Source: an uncultured Collinsella sp.
Lineage (GTDB): Bacteria; Actinomycetota; Coriobacteriia; Coriobacteriales; Coriobacteriaceae
Length of the DNA: 15,747 nucleotides
Assembly (NCBI GenBank): GCA_902479205.1
Contig: CABSNX010000018.1
Location: 1 to 15,747, forward strand
Direction: 5' to 3'
Under the pieces are notes generated by a model. It worked only from the letters and a program-made list of their open reading frames with translations. It had not been told where the DNA came from and ran no database searches. Both the position numbers and the translations under genes were made by a program. Of this stretch, positions 1 through 6,179 are shown in pieces; positions within the stretch are counted from its first letter, which is position 1; every line of letters starts with the position of its first letter.

Positions 1-48
1 TCTACACAAGGCTATTCGTCGGCAGCGTCAGATGTGTATAAGAGACAG
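1..48 (+). other. Illumina Nextera adapter with i5 index (not genomic)
   Basis: Bases 1-7 (TCTACAC) are the end of the Illumina P5 sequence, 8-15 (AAGGCTAT) sit exactly where an 8-base i5 index belongs, and 16-48 match the 33-base Nextera read-1 transposase adapter ending in AGATGTGTATAAGAGACAG. Genomic sequence starts at 49. The index looks like a standard Nextera XT v2 i5 code (from memory). Reverse-strand translation through this part gives the familiar contamination peptide LYTSDAADE. Any gene model entering this stretch is wrong here. Confidence 0.98.
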
Positions 49-731
49 AGGCAGATGCGGTCGCGCCTGTTGAGCAGTCCGTTGAGGTGCTGCCGTTTGA
101 GGACGTTCTGGCTGATGGCGGCGTGCCGACGGAGTTGGCGGGACCGACGGAGCCGGCAAAGCATGAGGCTTTTGCTCGTATGGTCTTTGCCTGGGAGCTG
201 ATGGATTTGGATCCGAGCGATGAGCGGGATCTGTCCGATGCGACGGTGGTGCTCGACGAAGTGTGCCGCGCAGGCGACGCCGAGCGGACTCGAGCGCTTA
301 TGCAACGTGCCGGGCGTATTGTTTGCCGCAACCTGGGGCAGGTGGCGATGGCCCGCGAGCTGGGCACGGCGTTTGACGTGGCGGCGCCGGTGTTCTGCGC
401 CAATCGGGCCACGCTTGCCTGGCTGCGCGGGCTTGGCGCGGGGTGGGTATACTTGCCTGCCGAGTTGCTCAGCAATGATAGGGAGCGTATTGCCGAGCTG
501 GCTGCTGAACCCGGCGCCTTGGGTCCGGTCGACGCCGACCGTCCCGAGCTCATGGTGTGCGAGCACTGCCTGCTGACCGCCGAGGGCGTTTGCGCCACCG
601 ATGCGACGGGGCAGGTCCGTTGCCGCGACTGCTTGCGTCGTCGGCAGATACGCTATCTGGTCGAGCGTGACGGTACGCGTCTGCCAGTTGCCATCGACGC
701 ATGCGGCAGGACGAGGATTTTCCTGTCGTAG
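49..731 (+). CDS. U32 family peptidase, C-terminal part (5'-truncated by adapter)
   Basis: The frame is open from the adapter junction to TAG at 729-731, giving about 226 residues with no start of its own; the GTG at 87 has no Shine-Dalgarno and is not a credible start. The C-terminus has the pattern I associate with U32 (collagenase-like, YrrN/YhbU) peptidases: PELMVCEHCLLTAEGVC, then paired cysteines in RCRDCLRRR, then LVERDGTRLPVAIDACGRTR, matching the family's usual 'ELMVTEHC...C..C..R...L.D..G..FPV..D..GR' ending. Family members act as putative metallo- or iron-sulfur-linked proteases, and some take part in tRNA or ubiquinone hydroxylation; which role applies here cannot be told, because the N-terminal TIM-barrel half is missing. 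tyrS follows after 96 bases. I see no terminator with a T-tract between them, so co-transcription is possible, although a weak promoter candidate precedes tyrS. Confidence 0.75.
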
Positions 732-753
732 ATGCTGCGTCGCGTCAGTTTGT

Positions 754-820
754 TATCATAAGAGAGTTTATGGACTTCCAGCACCGCCGTTTTCGGCGAG
801 GGTGCTATAGCAAAAGGAGG
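754..820 (+). promoter_or_regulatory. tyrS leader: weak -10, hairpin and Shine-Dalgarno
   Basis: TATCAT at 754-759 is a possible -10 without a convincing -35. A stem-loop follows (AGCACC GCCG TTTT CGGC GAG GGTGCT, 780-806). The Shine-Dalgarno AAAAGGAGG (812-820) is 7 bases before the ATG. The whole leader would be about 60 bases, too short for a tyrosyl T-box, and no T-box core is visible. Confidence 0.4.
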
Positions 821-827
821 ATACCCA

Positions 828-2039
828 ATGCTGTCTGTTGACGAGCAAATGCGTATCATCACCTCGGGCGCCGCGCAGATCGTTCCCGAGGCCGACCTTC
901 GCAAGAAGCTTGAGAAGGGCGAGCCCCTCAACATCAAGCTCGGCGTCGATCCCACCAGCCCCGACCTGCACCTGGGCCACGCCGTGCCGCTGCGCAAGAT
1001 GCGTCAGTTCCAGGACCTGGGCCACAACGTTACCCTCATCATCGGCAACGGTACTGCGCTGATTGGCGACCCCTCGGGCAAGAATTCCACTCGTCCGCAG
1101 CTTTCGCAGGAGCAGATCGAGGCCAATGCCGAGACCTACGTGAGCCAGGCCATGAAGATCCTGGATCCCGAGAAGACCACCATCGTGCACAACGGTGACT
1201 GGATCTTGTCGATGGATCTGGCTGGTCTGCTGCAGGTGTGCTCCAAGTTCACCGTCGCCCGTATTCTTGAGCGCGACGACTTTACCAAGCGCTACCAGTC
1301 TCAGACGCCGATCGCCCTGCACGAGTTCCTGTATCCCGTGATGCAGGCATACGATTCGGTCATGATTAAGGCTGACGTGGAAATGGGCGGCACCGACCAG
1401 CTTTTCAACCTGCTCGCCGGCCGTGAGCTCATGGAGAAGATGGGCATGGAGCCCCAGATCGCGCTCACCATGCCGCTGCTCGAGGGCACCGATGGCGTCC
1501 GTAAGATGTCCAAGTCCTATGGCAACTACATCGGTCTGACCGACGCGCCCAAGGATATGTTCGGCAAGACCATGTCCATCCCCGACGAGATGATCGGCAA
1601 GTACTACCGCCTGGCGAGCTCGCTCACTCCGGCCGAGGTCGACAAGATCGACGCTGCCCTGGCCGATGGCTCTGCCGATCCCTATGAGCTCAAGCGCGCT
1701 CTGGGCCGCGACCTGTGCGACACCTACCACGGCGCCGGTGCCGGCGACGAGGCTCAGGCCGAGTTCGACCGCGTGTTCAAGGAGGGCCAGCTCGCCGACT
1801 TCCCCGAGAAGCATGTTGAGCTGACTGTTAACGACGAGGGCCAGATTTACCTCGCCGGTCTGCTCAAGGACCTGGGTCTTTCGGCGAGCGCCGGCCAGGC
1901 CCGTCGCGACATCGACGGCGGCGGCGTCAAGATCAACGGCAAGGCCGTGGCTCCCAAGAGCTACAACATCGACCCCAGCGTCCTCAAGCTGGGCGACACC
2001 CTCTCCGTGGGCAAGCGCAAGGGCTTCAAGTTGGTCTAG
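828..2039 (+). CDS. tyrS: tyrosyl-tRNA synthetase
   Basis: Charges tRNA-Tyr with tyrosine in the cytoplasm (class Ic synthetase, dimer). The 403-residue product has the HIGH signature as HLGH (48-51), a tyrosine/ATP pocket block GGTDQLFNLLAGR, and a perfect KMSKS loop at 226-230. The C-terminal 60 or so residues (GLSASAGQARRDIDGGGVKINGKAV) form an S4 RNA-binding domain. KMSKS together with GGTDQ places it nearer the TyrRS-II/TyrZ branch than the Bacillus stearothermophilus type, which carries KFGKT. Length is normal. The start ATG has a strong AAAAGGAGG seven bases upstream. It ends in TAG and is closed by an intrinsic terminator 30 bases downstream. No key residue is missing. Confidence 0.97.
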   Translation: MLSVDEQMRIITSGAAQIVPEADLRKKLEKGEPLNIKLGVDPTSPDLHLGHAVPLRKMRQFQDLGHNVTLIIGNGTALIGDPSGKNSTRPQLSQEQIEANAETYVSQAMKILDPEKTTIVHNGDWILSMDLAGLLQVCSKFTVARILERDDFTKRYQSQTPIALHEFLYPVMQAYDSVMIKADVEMGGTDQLFNLLAGRELMEKMGMEPQIALTMPLLEGTDGVRKMSKSYGNYIGLTDAPKDMFGKTMSIPDEMIGKYYRLASSLTPAEVDKIDAALADGSADPYELKRALGRDLCDTYHGAGAGDEAQAEFDRVFKEGQLADFPEKHVELTVNDEGQIYLAGLLKDLGLSASAGQARRDIDGGGVKINGKAVAPKSYNIDPSVLKLGDTLSVGKRKGFKLV

Positions 2040-2068
2040 CAAGTAGGTCAACCTGACATGTGCAATAG

Positions 2069-2102
2069 GGCCGCAGCCGGGATTCCCGACTGCGGCCTTT
2101 TT
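2069..2102 (+). terminator. intrinsic terminator of tyrS
   Basis: GGCCGCAG (2069-2076) pairs perfectly with CTGCGGCC (2090-2097). After a C/A mismatch, an inner CGGG/CCCG stem closes an ATT loop. Five T follow (2098-2102). Confidence 0.93.
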
Positions 2103-2104
2103 AG

Positions 2105-2191
2105 ATGATCCCTTGGGGACGGAGGAAAACGGATCACCGAGGGGGTCGGTCTGGCCCGGTGATCCGTTTTCCTCCGTCCCCAAGGGATCAT
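2105..2191. repeat. REP-like inverted repeat, tail-to-tail pair of a 31-bp unit
   Basis: Two perfect 35-base arms (2105-2139 and 2157-2191) are separated by 17 bases. Each arm contains a 31-bp unit beginning TGATCCCTT, with core GGGGACGGAGGAAAAC and ending GGATCA (2106-2136 forward, 2160-2190 reverse). The unit itself carries short terminal inverted repeats (TGATCC/GGATCA). The same unit recurs at 14094-14159 in the opposite arrangement. It carries no gene and lies between the tyrS terminator and the ade promoter. It looks like a REPIN or small MITE mobilised by a transposase encoded elsewhere; that mobility is inference. Confidence 0.9.
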
Positions 2192-2219
2192 TTGGCGGTG
2201 CCGTTAAGCGGAAGGGGTG

Positions 2220-2312
2220 TTATCGGCGGCCTCCTTTTGGGCATACAATGGCTATTGGTTTGCTGCGGTGAAGGCCTGTCCGCTCCGCAGCTTTTTTCTA
2301 CGGTTAAAGGAG
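2220..2312 (+). promoter_or_regulatory. ade promoter candidate and attenuator-like leader hairpin
   Basis: TACAAT at 2244-2249 is a good -10, with a weak TTATCG-like -35 at 2220-2225 (18-base spacer). About 12 bases after the -10, GCTGCGG (2262-2268) pairs with CCGCAGC (2285-2291), followed by six T (2292-2297). The Shine-Dalgarno AAAGGAG comes next (2306-2312). CCGC at 2280-2283 could pair with GCGG at 2265-2268 instead, a possible alternative fold. This is an intrinsic-terminator shape inside the apparent leader. I see no purine riboswitch core. Confidence 0.55.
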
Positions 2313-2317
2313 TATGT

Positions 2318-4138
2318 ATGTCCGTTGAGGTCATGAGGTCTGTGATCGAGGCCGCCGAGGGGCGTGTTCCCGTCGACACGCTGTTTACCAATGCGCAGAT
2401 TGTCGACGTATATGGCCAGCGCGTGGCGCCCGGTAGCGTTGCCGTCAAGGATGGCGTGATCGTCGGCGTGCTCTACGACGGTCGCGACGATGCCGCCGGC
2501 ACCTACGAGGCGACCGAGGTTATCGACTGCCAGGGTCGCTATATCGCTCCCGGCTTTATCGACGGACATCTGCACATTGAGTCTTCGAACATCCGCCCTG
2601 CCGAGTATGCACGCATGGCGGCGGCGCGCGGTACCACCACCGCCATTGCCGACAGCCACGAGATTGCCAACGTGGCGGGGCTCGACGGTCTGCGCTTTAT
2701 GATCGAGGACGGTCGTCGCGCTCCTATTTCCATCAAGTACATGATGCCCTCGTGCGTGCCCGCACTGCCCGACGAGCAGGCCGGTGCCGTCATCACCGCT
2801 GCCGATATGCAGGCGTTTTTTGCCGAATATCCGGGCGATGTCTTTGGCCTGGGCGAGATGATGAACCTGCCGGGCGTCTTTATGGCCGATCCCGAGACCT
2901 GCGCTCGAATCGACGCTGCCAACCAGACGCCGTCCAAGCAGGTTGACGGTCACGCGCCGCTCGTTGCCGGCAAGGACCTCAACGCCTATGCCGCAGCAGG
3001 TATTATCGCTGACCATGAGTCGACGATTCCCGAGGAGGCACTCGACAAGCTGTCTCGCGGCATGTACGTGATGCTGCGCGAAGGTACGTGCAGCCATGAC
3101 CTGGCCAACCTGTCGCCGATGCTGCTGGAGAATCCTGCCCGTGCCCGCCGTTGCTGCTTTGCGACCGACGACCGTGCTCCCTCCGACGCGCTTGCGACCG
3201 GCATGATCGATAACGCCTGCCGCGTGGCGATTGAGGCCGGTATCGACCCCGTGGTCGCTATCTCTATGGCGTCCCTGTCCACGGCCGAGGCGTTTGGCCT
3301 GGACCACGGTTGCCGCGACTCGCACGAGCTGCGTGGCGCCATCGCCCCGGGCAAGCGTGCCGACCTGCTGGTACTCAACGACCTGACGTTTGCCACGGCT
3401 CCGCATCGCGTGTATGCCGCCGGTGCCCTGGTGGCGCAGGACGGTACCTTTGTGGGCGAGATTGCACCCGAGATGGCCGAGGTCGCAGCCCTTGCCGATG
3501 AGCTGCGCGCCTCCGTTAAGCTGCCGAAGCTTTCGCTCGACGTATTCGACTATGCCTTTAAGCCGGGCGAGGCCGTGATTGACGTGGTGCCGGGTAAGGC
3601 CATCACGGGCATGGCTCGCCCCGAGAGCGCCGAGGGCCTGCGCCGCATTATGCTGATCGAGCGCCACGGCCGCGGTGTGTCGCTGCAAGCCGAGGGCGCC
3701 GACGGTGATGGTCCTGCGGGCCTGGGCCTTGTCGGCAAGCATATCGGTCGCGGCTGGGTGCGTGGCTTCACCATCACCGGTGGCGCCATTGCCTCCACGA
3801 TCGGCCACGACTCGCACAACGTGTGCGTCGTGGGTGATAACGCTGCCGATATGATGGCTGCTGTTGAGGCTGTGGGCCAGGGTGGTCACGTGCTGGTGCG
3901 CAACGGCGAGGTCGTGGCGCGCATTCCGCTGGCGCTCGGCGGTCTGATGAGCGAAGGCACGGCCGAGGATGTCGCCGCGCAGCACGACGACTTTATGGTC
4001 AAGGCGCGCGCCATGGGTATTGAGCCGCCGCTCGACCCCATCATGGGCATCATCTTCCTGCCCCTGCCGGTGATCCCGACGCTCCGCATCCGCCCCGAGG
4101 GCATGTTCGACGTCACGACCTTCACCTACGCCGACTAG
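2318..4138 (+). CDS. ade: adenine deaminase
   Basis: Hydrolyses adenine to hypoxanthine and ammonia in purine salvage; an amidohydrolase-superfamily TIM-barrel metalloenzyme (COG1001 type). The 606-residue product is full length. Visible motifs: PGFIDGHLHIESS with metal-ligand histidines HLH at 84-86, HEIANV (usually preceded by DP, here by DS), GLGEMMNLPGV, DGHAPLVAGKDLNAY, DHE at 232-234, and ATDDRAPSD with aspartates 284-285. The C-terminal block HDSHNVCVVG...PLPVIPTLR is typical. ATG at 2318 is chosen because AAAGGAG lies 5 bases before it and homology begins there; the frame stays open upstream into the inverted repeat, but that stretch is not protein-like. A nearby ATG at 2314 is out of frame. 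It ends in TAG. It is flanked by repeat-type elements and appears monocistronic. Confidence 0.95.
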   Translation: MSVEVMRSVIEAAEGRVPVDTLFTNAQIVDVYGQRVAPGSVAVKDGVIVGVLYDGRDDAAGTYEATEVIDCQGRYIAPGFIDGHLHIESSNIRPAEYARMAAARGTTTAIADSHEIANVAGLDGLRFMIEDGRRAPISIKYMMPSCVPALPDEQAGAVITAADMQAFFAEYPGDVFGLGEMMNLPGVFMADPETCARIDAANQTPSKQVDGHAPLVAGKDLNAYAAAGIIADHESTIPEEALDKLSRGMYVMLREGTCSHDLANLSPMLLENPARARRCCFATDDRAPSDALATGMIDNACRVAIEAGIDPVVAISMASLSTAEAFGLDHGCRDSHELRGAIAPGKRADLLVLNDLTFATAPHRVYAAGALVAQDGTFVGEIAPEMAEVAALADELRASVKLPKLSLDVFDYAFKPGEAVIDVVPGKAITGMARPESAEGLRRIMLIERHGRGVSLQAEGADGDGPAGLGLVGKHIGRGWVRGFTITGGAIASTIGHDSHNVCVVGDNAADMMAAVEAVGQGGHVLVRNGEVVARIPLALGGLMSEGTAEDVAAQHDDFMVKARAMGIEPPLDPIMGIIFLPLPVIPTLRIRPEGMFDVTTFTYAD

Positions 4139-4142
4139 TCAT

Positions 4143-4162
4143 TGGGGACGTTCTTAAACGGC
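4143..4162 (+). repeat. half-copy of the GGGGAC repeat family
   Basis: TTGGGGACGTTCTTAAACGG, five bases after the ade stop, shares TTGGGGACG and AAACGG at the same spacing with the 31-bp unit at 2106-2136 (middle GAGGA replaced by TTCTT). No inverted partner was found nearby. The rest of the gap to 4277 holds a weak hairpin, CCTGGC/GCCAGG (about 4215-4242), and a poor promoter candidate TTGTAA (4246-4251) with TCTTAC (4269-4274), spacer 17. Confidence 0.6.
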
Positions 4163-4277
4163 TAGTCGCCTGCGACACTCTTTGACGTGTTGCCTGGCGC
4201 TGCGAATGTGGGACCCCTGGCGCGCGTGAGCTATTTGCCAGGTCCTTGTAACGTTTGCGCCCGCGGAGTCTTACCTG

Positions 4278-4342
4278 AGCTCCCTTTGGGTACGTTGGAA
4301 TTGGATACACGTTCGATTCCAACAAGCCCGAAGGGAGCTTTT
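4278..4342 (+). promoter_or_regulatory. long hairpin that contains the Shine-Dalgarno of the next gene
   Basis: AGCTCCCTTTGGG (4278-4290) pairs over 13 bp (one G-T) with CCCGAAGGGAGCT (4327-4339). Inside it GTTGGAAT (4294-4301) pairs perfectly with ATTCCAAC (4316-4323). The Shine-Dalgarno AAGGGAG (4331-4337) lies in the 3' arm, and TTTT (4339-4342) ends three bases before the ATG at 4345. It can be read as a terminator for ade, an attenuator, or a translational switch for the HAD gene. Confidence 0.7.
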
Positions 4343-4344
4343 CT

Positions 4345-5139
4345 ATGTTTAAACTGATTGCATCCGATATGGACGGCACGTTGCTTGACGAAAACAGCCA
4401 GGTGCCTCCCGAGACCTACGAACTGATTCTGGCGCTACACGAGCATGGCGTGCATTTCGCCGCATCGTCAGGTCGCCGCTACGATCGCCTGTGCGAGTTC
4501 TTTGCGCCCGTTCGCGACAAGATGGACTTTGTCGCCGCTAACGGTGCCCAGGTCTACGCCGACGGCAAAATGGTAGACCGTGAGGTGTATTCGCACCTGG
4601 CGATTCGAAGGCTCGCCCAGGCTGTCGCGACGTTTCCCAATCTGCATCTTGCGCTTTTTGACCGAACCAAGTCCTTCCTGCTCGATGACGAGTGCAAGTT
4701 CGTGCGTGAGGTCGATAAGGACCTTCCCAATGCCGAGCGTATTTGGGAGCTGCCCGATCCCAGCGTAAATATCATCAAGGCGAGTATCTTTTGCGATGAC
4801 GGTGTCGTTATGGACAGCGCCTACGTGCTACAGCGTGAACTTGGCCAGCTCTTTACTTTTGCACCTTCGGGCAACGCGTGGATCGATGCCATGCAGCCCG
4901 GTGTGTCGAAGGCCTCGGGCATCGCACAGCTCGCGGAGCATTACGGCATTGGACGCGACGAGATCATGGCGTTTGGCGACTCGATGAACGACTACGAGAT
5001 CATTCGCTTTGTCGGCACGGGCTGCGCGATGGAAAACGCGCGCCCCGCGCTCAAAGCGGTTGCCGATCGCGTCGTAGGCTGCAACCGCGACCACGCCGTT
5101 CAGCAGGAGCTCCGTCGCGTGCTGGAGAGTCTCGCTTAA
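4345..5139 (+). CDS. Cof-type HAD-IIB family hydrolase (first of two)
   Basis: A 264-residue cytoplasmic sugar-phosphate or nucleotide phosphatase of the HAD superfamily, subclass IIB (Cof/YbiV-like). Motif I is DMDGT at 8-12 (nucleophile Asp8, general acid Asp10), motif II is SSGR near 41-44, motif III Lys189, and motif IV GDSMND with Asp212 and Asp216. The C2-type cap lies between motifs II and III. Substrate cannot be read from sequence; this family is broad and often promiscuous. The ATG follows AAGGGAG by 7 bases, and that Shine-Dalgarno is buried in the hairpin upstream. It ends in TAA, one of only four non-TAG stops here. It converges on a second Cof-type HAD gene on the other strand; the two share motifs but differ clearly elsewhere, so they are distant paralogues rather than a recent duplication. 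Confidence 0.9.
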   Translation: MFKLIASDMDGTLLDENSQVPPETYELILALHEHGVHFAASSGRRYDRLCEFFAPVRDKMDFVAANGAQVYADGKMVDREVYSHLAIRRLAQAVATFPNLHLALFDRTKSFLLDDECKFVREVDKDLPNAERIWELPDPSVNIIKASIFCDDGVVMDSAYVLQRELGQLFTFAPSGNAWIDAMQPGVSKASGIAQLAEHYGIGRDEIMAFGDSMNDYEIIRFVGTGCAMENARPALKAVADRVVGCNRDHAVQQELRRVLESLA

Positions 5140-5148
5140 TTCGGCAGA

Positions 5149-5214
5149 TGGAGACGTTCCTTTTCTGTCGGCAGCCGGGGACAGTCTTTGCGGCGCCCCG
5201 CGAGGAGTGTCCCC
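5149..5214. repeat. GGGGAC-family hairpin between convergent HAD genes
   Basis: A partial motif TGGAGACGTTCC (5149-5160) resembles the half-copy after ade. It is followed by a strong hairpin: GGGGACA (5177-5183) pairs with TGTCCCC (5208-5214) and pairing continues through one mismatch and two G-T pairs to GCGG/CCGC around a CGCC loop, about 16 of 17 positions. There is no T-tract, but it is the only structure between the converging genes and may act as a bidirectional stop. The rest of the gap to 5249 shows nothing. Confidence 0.7.
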
Positions 5215-5249
5215 AACGACTACTTAGCTACCCTGCCGGGTTGATGCTG

Positions 5250-6092
5250 CTAGGCGAGGGCGGCCATGATGGTGCGGGCGACGCCGTCGTGGTCGTTGTC
5301 GTATTCGGTGATGGCGTCGGCGGCCTCGCGGTCTTCGGGTTCGCCGTTGATCATGGCCATGCCGTGGCCCGCTGTCTGCAGCATGGGGATGTCGTTGATG
5401 TTGTCGCCGAACGCCCAAGCGTCGGCGAGACGCTCGCCCAGGTGCTCGCATAGCCACGTGAGGGCCGTTCCCTTGGTGGCGCCCTCGCCCATGACCTCGA
5501 TATTCATGGCGTACGAACGCGTGACCTCAATGCCTCCGAGCGTGTCGAGCTCCGCCGCGATGGCGTCGCGATCGGCCGGGTCGTGCCAGTACATGGCGAT
5601 GCGTTCGAGCGTCTCGACCTCGTCGATCTTGCTGTCGATATCCATGTCGATCGGTGTTCGTGTGCGCTTGAGCGAAGCCGCGATGTGGGGGTCGCCGCCG
5701 CAGAACTCATCCAGACGCGCGTAGAGCGAGCGGGGGAGGAAGCACTGCCCATCCGCGAAGATATCGAAGGTCACATCGTGGCCGGCGGCGATGCGGTGGA
5801 TGCGATGGGCAATGCCGCAATCGAGCGGTCGGCTCAAGATGCGCGTTGCGCGCGAGGTATCGGTGGACACATCGTCGTCGAGCTGCCAGACGCTGGCGCC
5901 ATTGGCACAGACGGCATAGTGTACGGCGGGATGGGCGAGGATGGGCTCAAAGATGCCCGACAGCGGACGTCCCGTGCACGGTACAAACTCAATGCCGCGA
6001 CGTGCGAGCTCGTCGAGCATCGCCCAGGTGGCGTCGCTCATCTGCTTGTCACTCGTCAACAGCGTTCCATCCATATCGGAAAAAACAATCAT
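5250..6092 (-). CDS. Cof-type HAD-IIB family hydrolase (second of two)
   Basis: A 280-residue HAD-superfamily phosphatase. Motif I is DMDGT at 6-10 (Asp6 nucleophile, Asp8), motif II CTGRP at 39-43, motif III Lys207 in GATKGTAL, and motif IV GDNIND with Asp230 and Asp234. The cap between motifs II and III, including DIDSKIDEVETL, marks subclass IIB. All catalytic residues are present, so it should be active; the substrate is unknown. The start at 6092 is supported by AGAAAGGG (6109-6102). Only about 25 bases separate the start from the citrate synthase terminator, so its promoter must overlap that terminator or lie in the end of gltA; TATAGA at 6167-6162 with CCGACC at 6190-6185 is a candidate. 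It ends in TAG. Confidence 0.9.
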   Translation of the reverse strand: MIVFSDMDGTLLTSDKQMSDATWAMLDELARRGIEFVPCTGRPLSGIFEPILAHPAVHYAVCANGASVWQLDDDVSTDTSRATRILSRPLDCGIAHRIHRIAAGHDVTFDIFADGQCFLPRSLYARLDEFCGGDPHIAASLKRTRTPIDMDIDSKIDEVETLERIAMYWHDPADRDAIAAELDTLGGIEVTRSYAMNIEVMGEGATKGTALTWLCEHLGERLADAWAFGDNINDIPMLQTAGHGMAMINGEPEDREAADAITEYDNDHDGVARTIMAALA

Positions 6093-6117
6093 TCGATGCA
6101 GCCCTTTCTGCTGGCAT

Positions 6118-6156
6118 AAAAAGCGTGGCCGAGGGCGGTGATGCCCTGACCACGCT
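6118..6156 (-). terminator. intrinsic terminator of citrate synthase, 8 bases before the next Shine-Dalgarno
   Basis: Read on the minus strand, AGCGTGG (6156-6150) pairs with CCACGCT (6128-6122) and an inner AGGGC/GCCCT stem follows across a small internal loop. The T-run is on the minus strand at 6122-6118. It lies 24 bases past the gltA stop and just before the Shine-Dalgarno of the minus-strand HAD gene. Confidence 0.85.
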
Positions 6157-6179
6157 CGAGTTCTATAACGGTCTGCGTC

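Noticed and set aside
12..598. Minus-strand frames at both contig ends
   Set aside because: They run into the adapters and contain the known contamination peptides (LYTSDAADE, SYTHLTLPTN, MYKRQ); they are shadows of the U32 and transketolase genes.
732..827. T-box riboswitch before tyrS
   Set aside because: The gap is under 100 bases, with no T-box core, specifier stem or antiterminator.
2105..2317. Upstream extension of ade to an ATG inside the inverted repeat
   Set aside because: The added 71 residues come from repeat, promoter and hairpin DNA; ATG 2318 has a good Shine-Dalgarno and marks where homology begins.
2250..2317. Purine riboswitch before ade
   Set aside because: The conserved three-way-junction core bases are not present; only one hairpin is seen.
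4878..5453. Plus-strand open frame spanning the end of the first HAD gene and the gap
   Set aside because: It overlaps two well-supported genes out of frame, has no Shine-Dalgarno and has an arginine-rich shadow composition.
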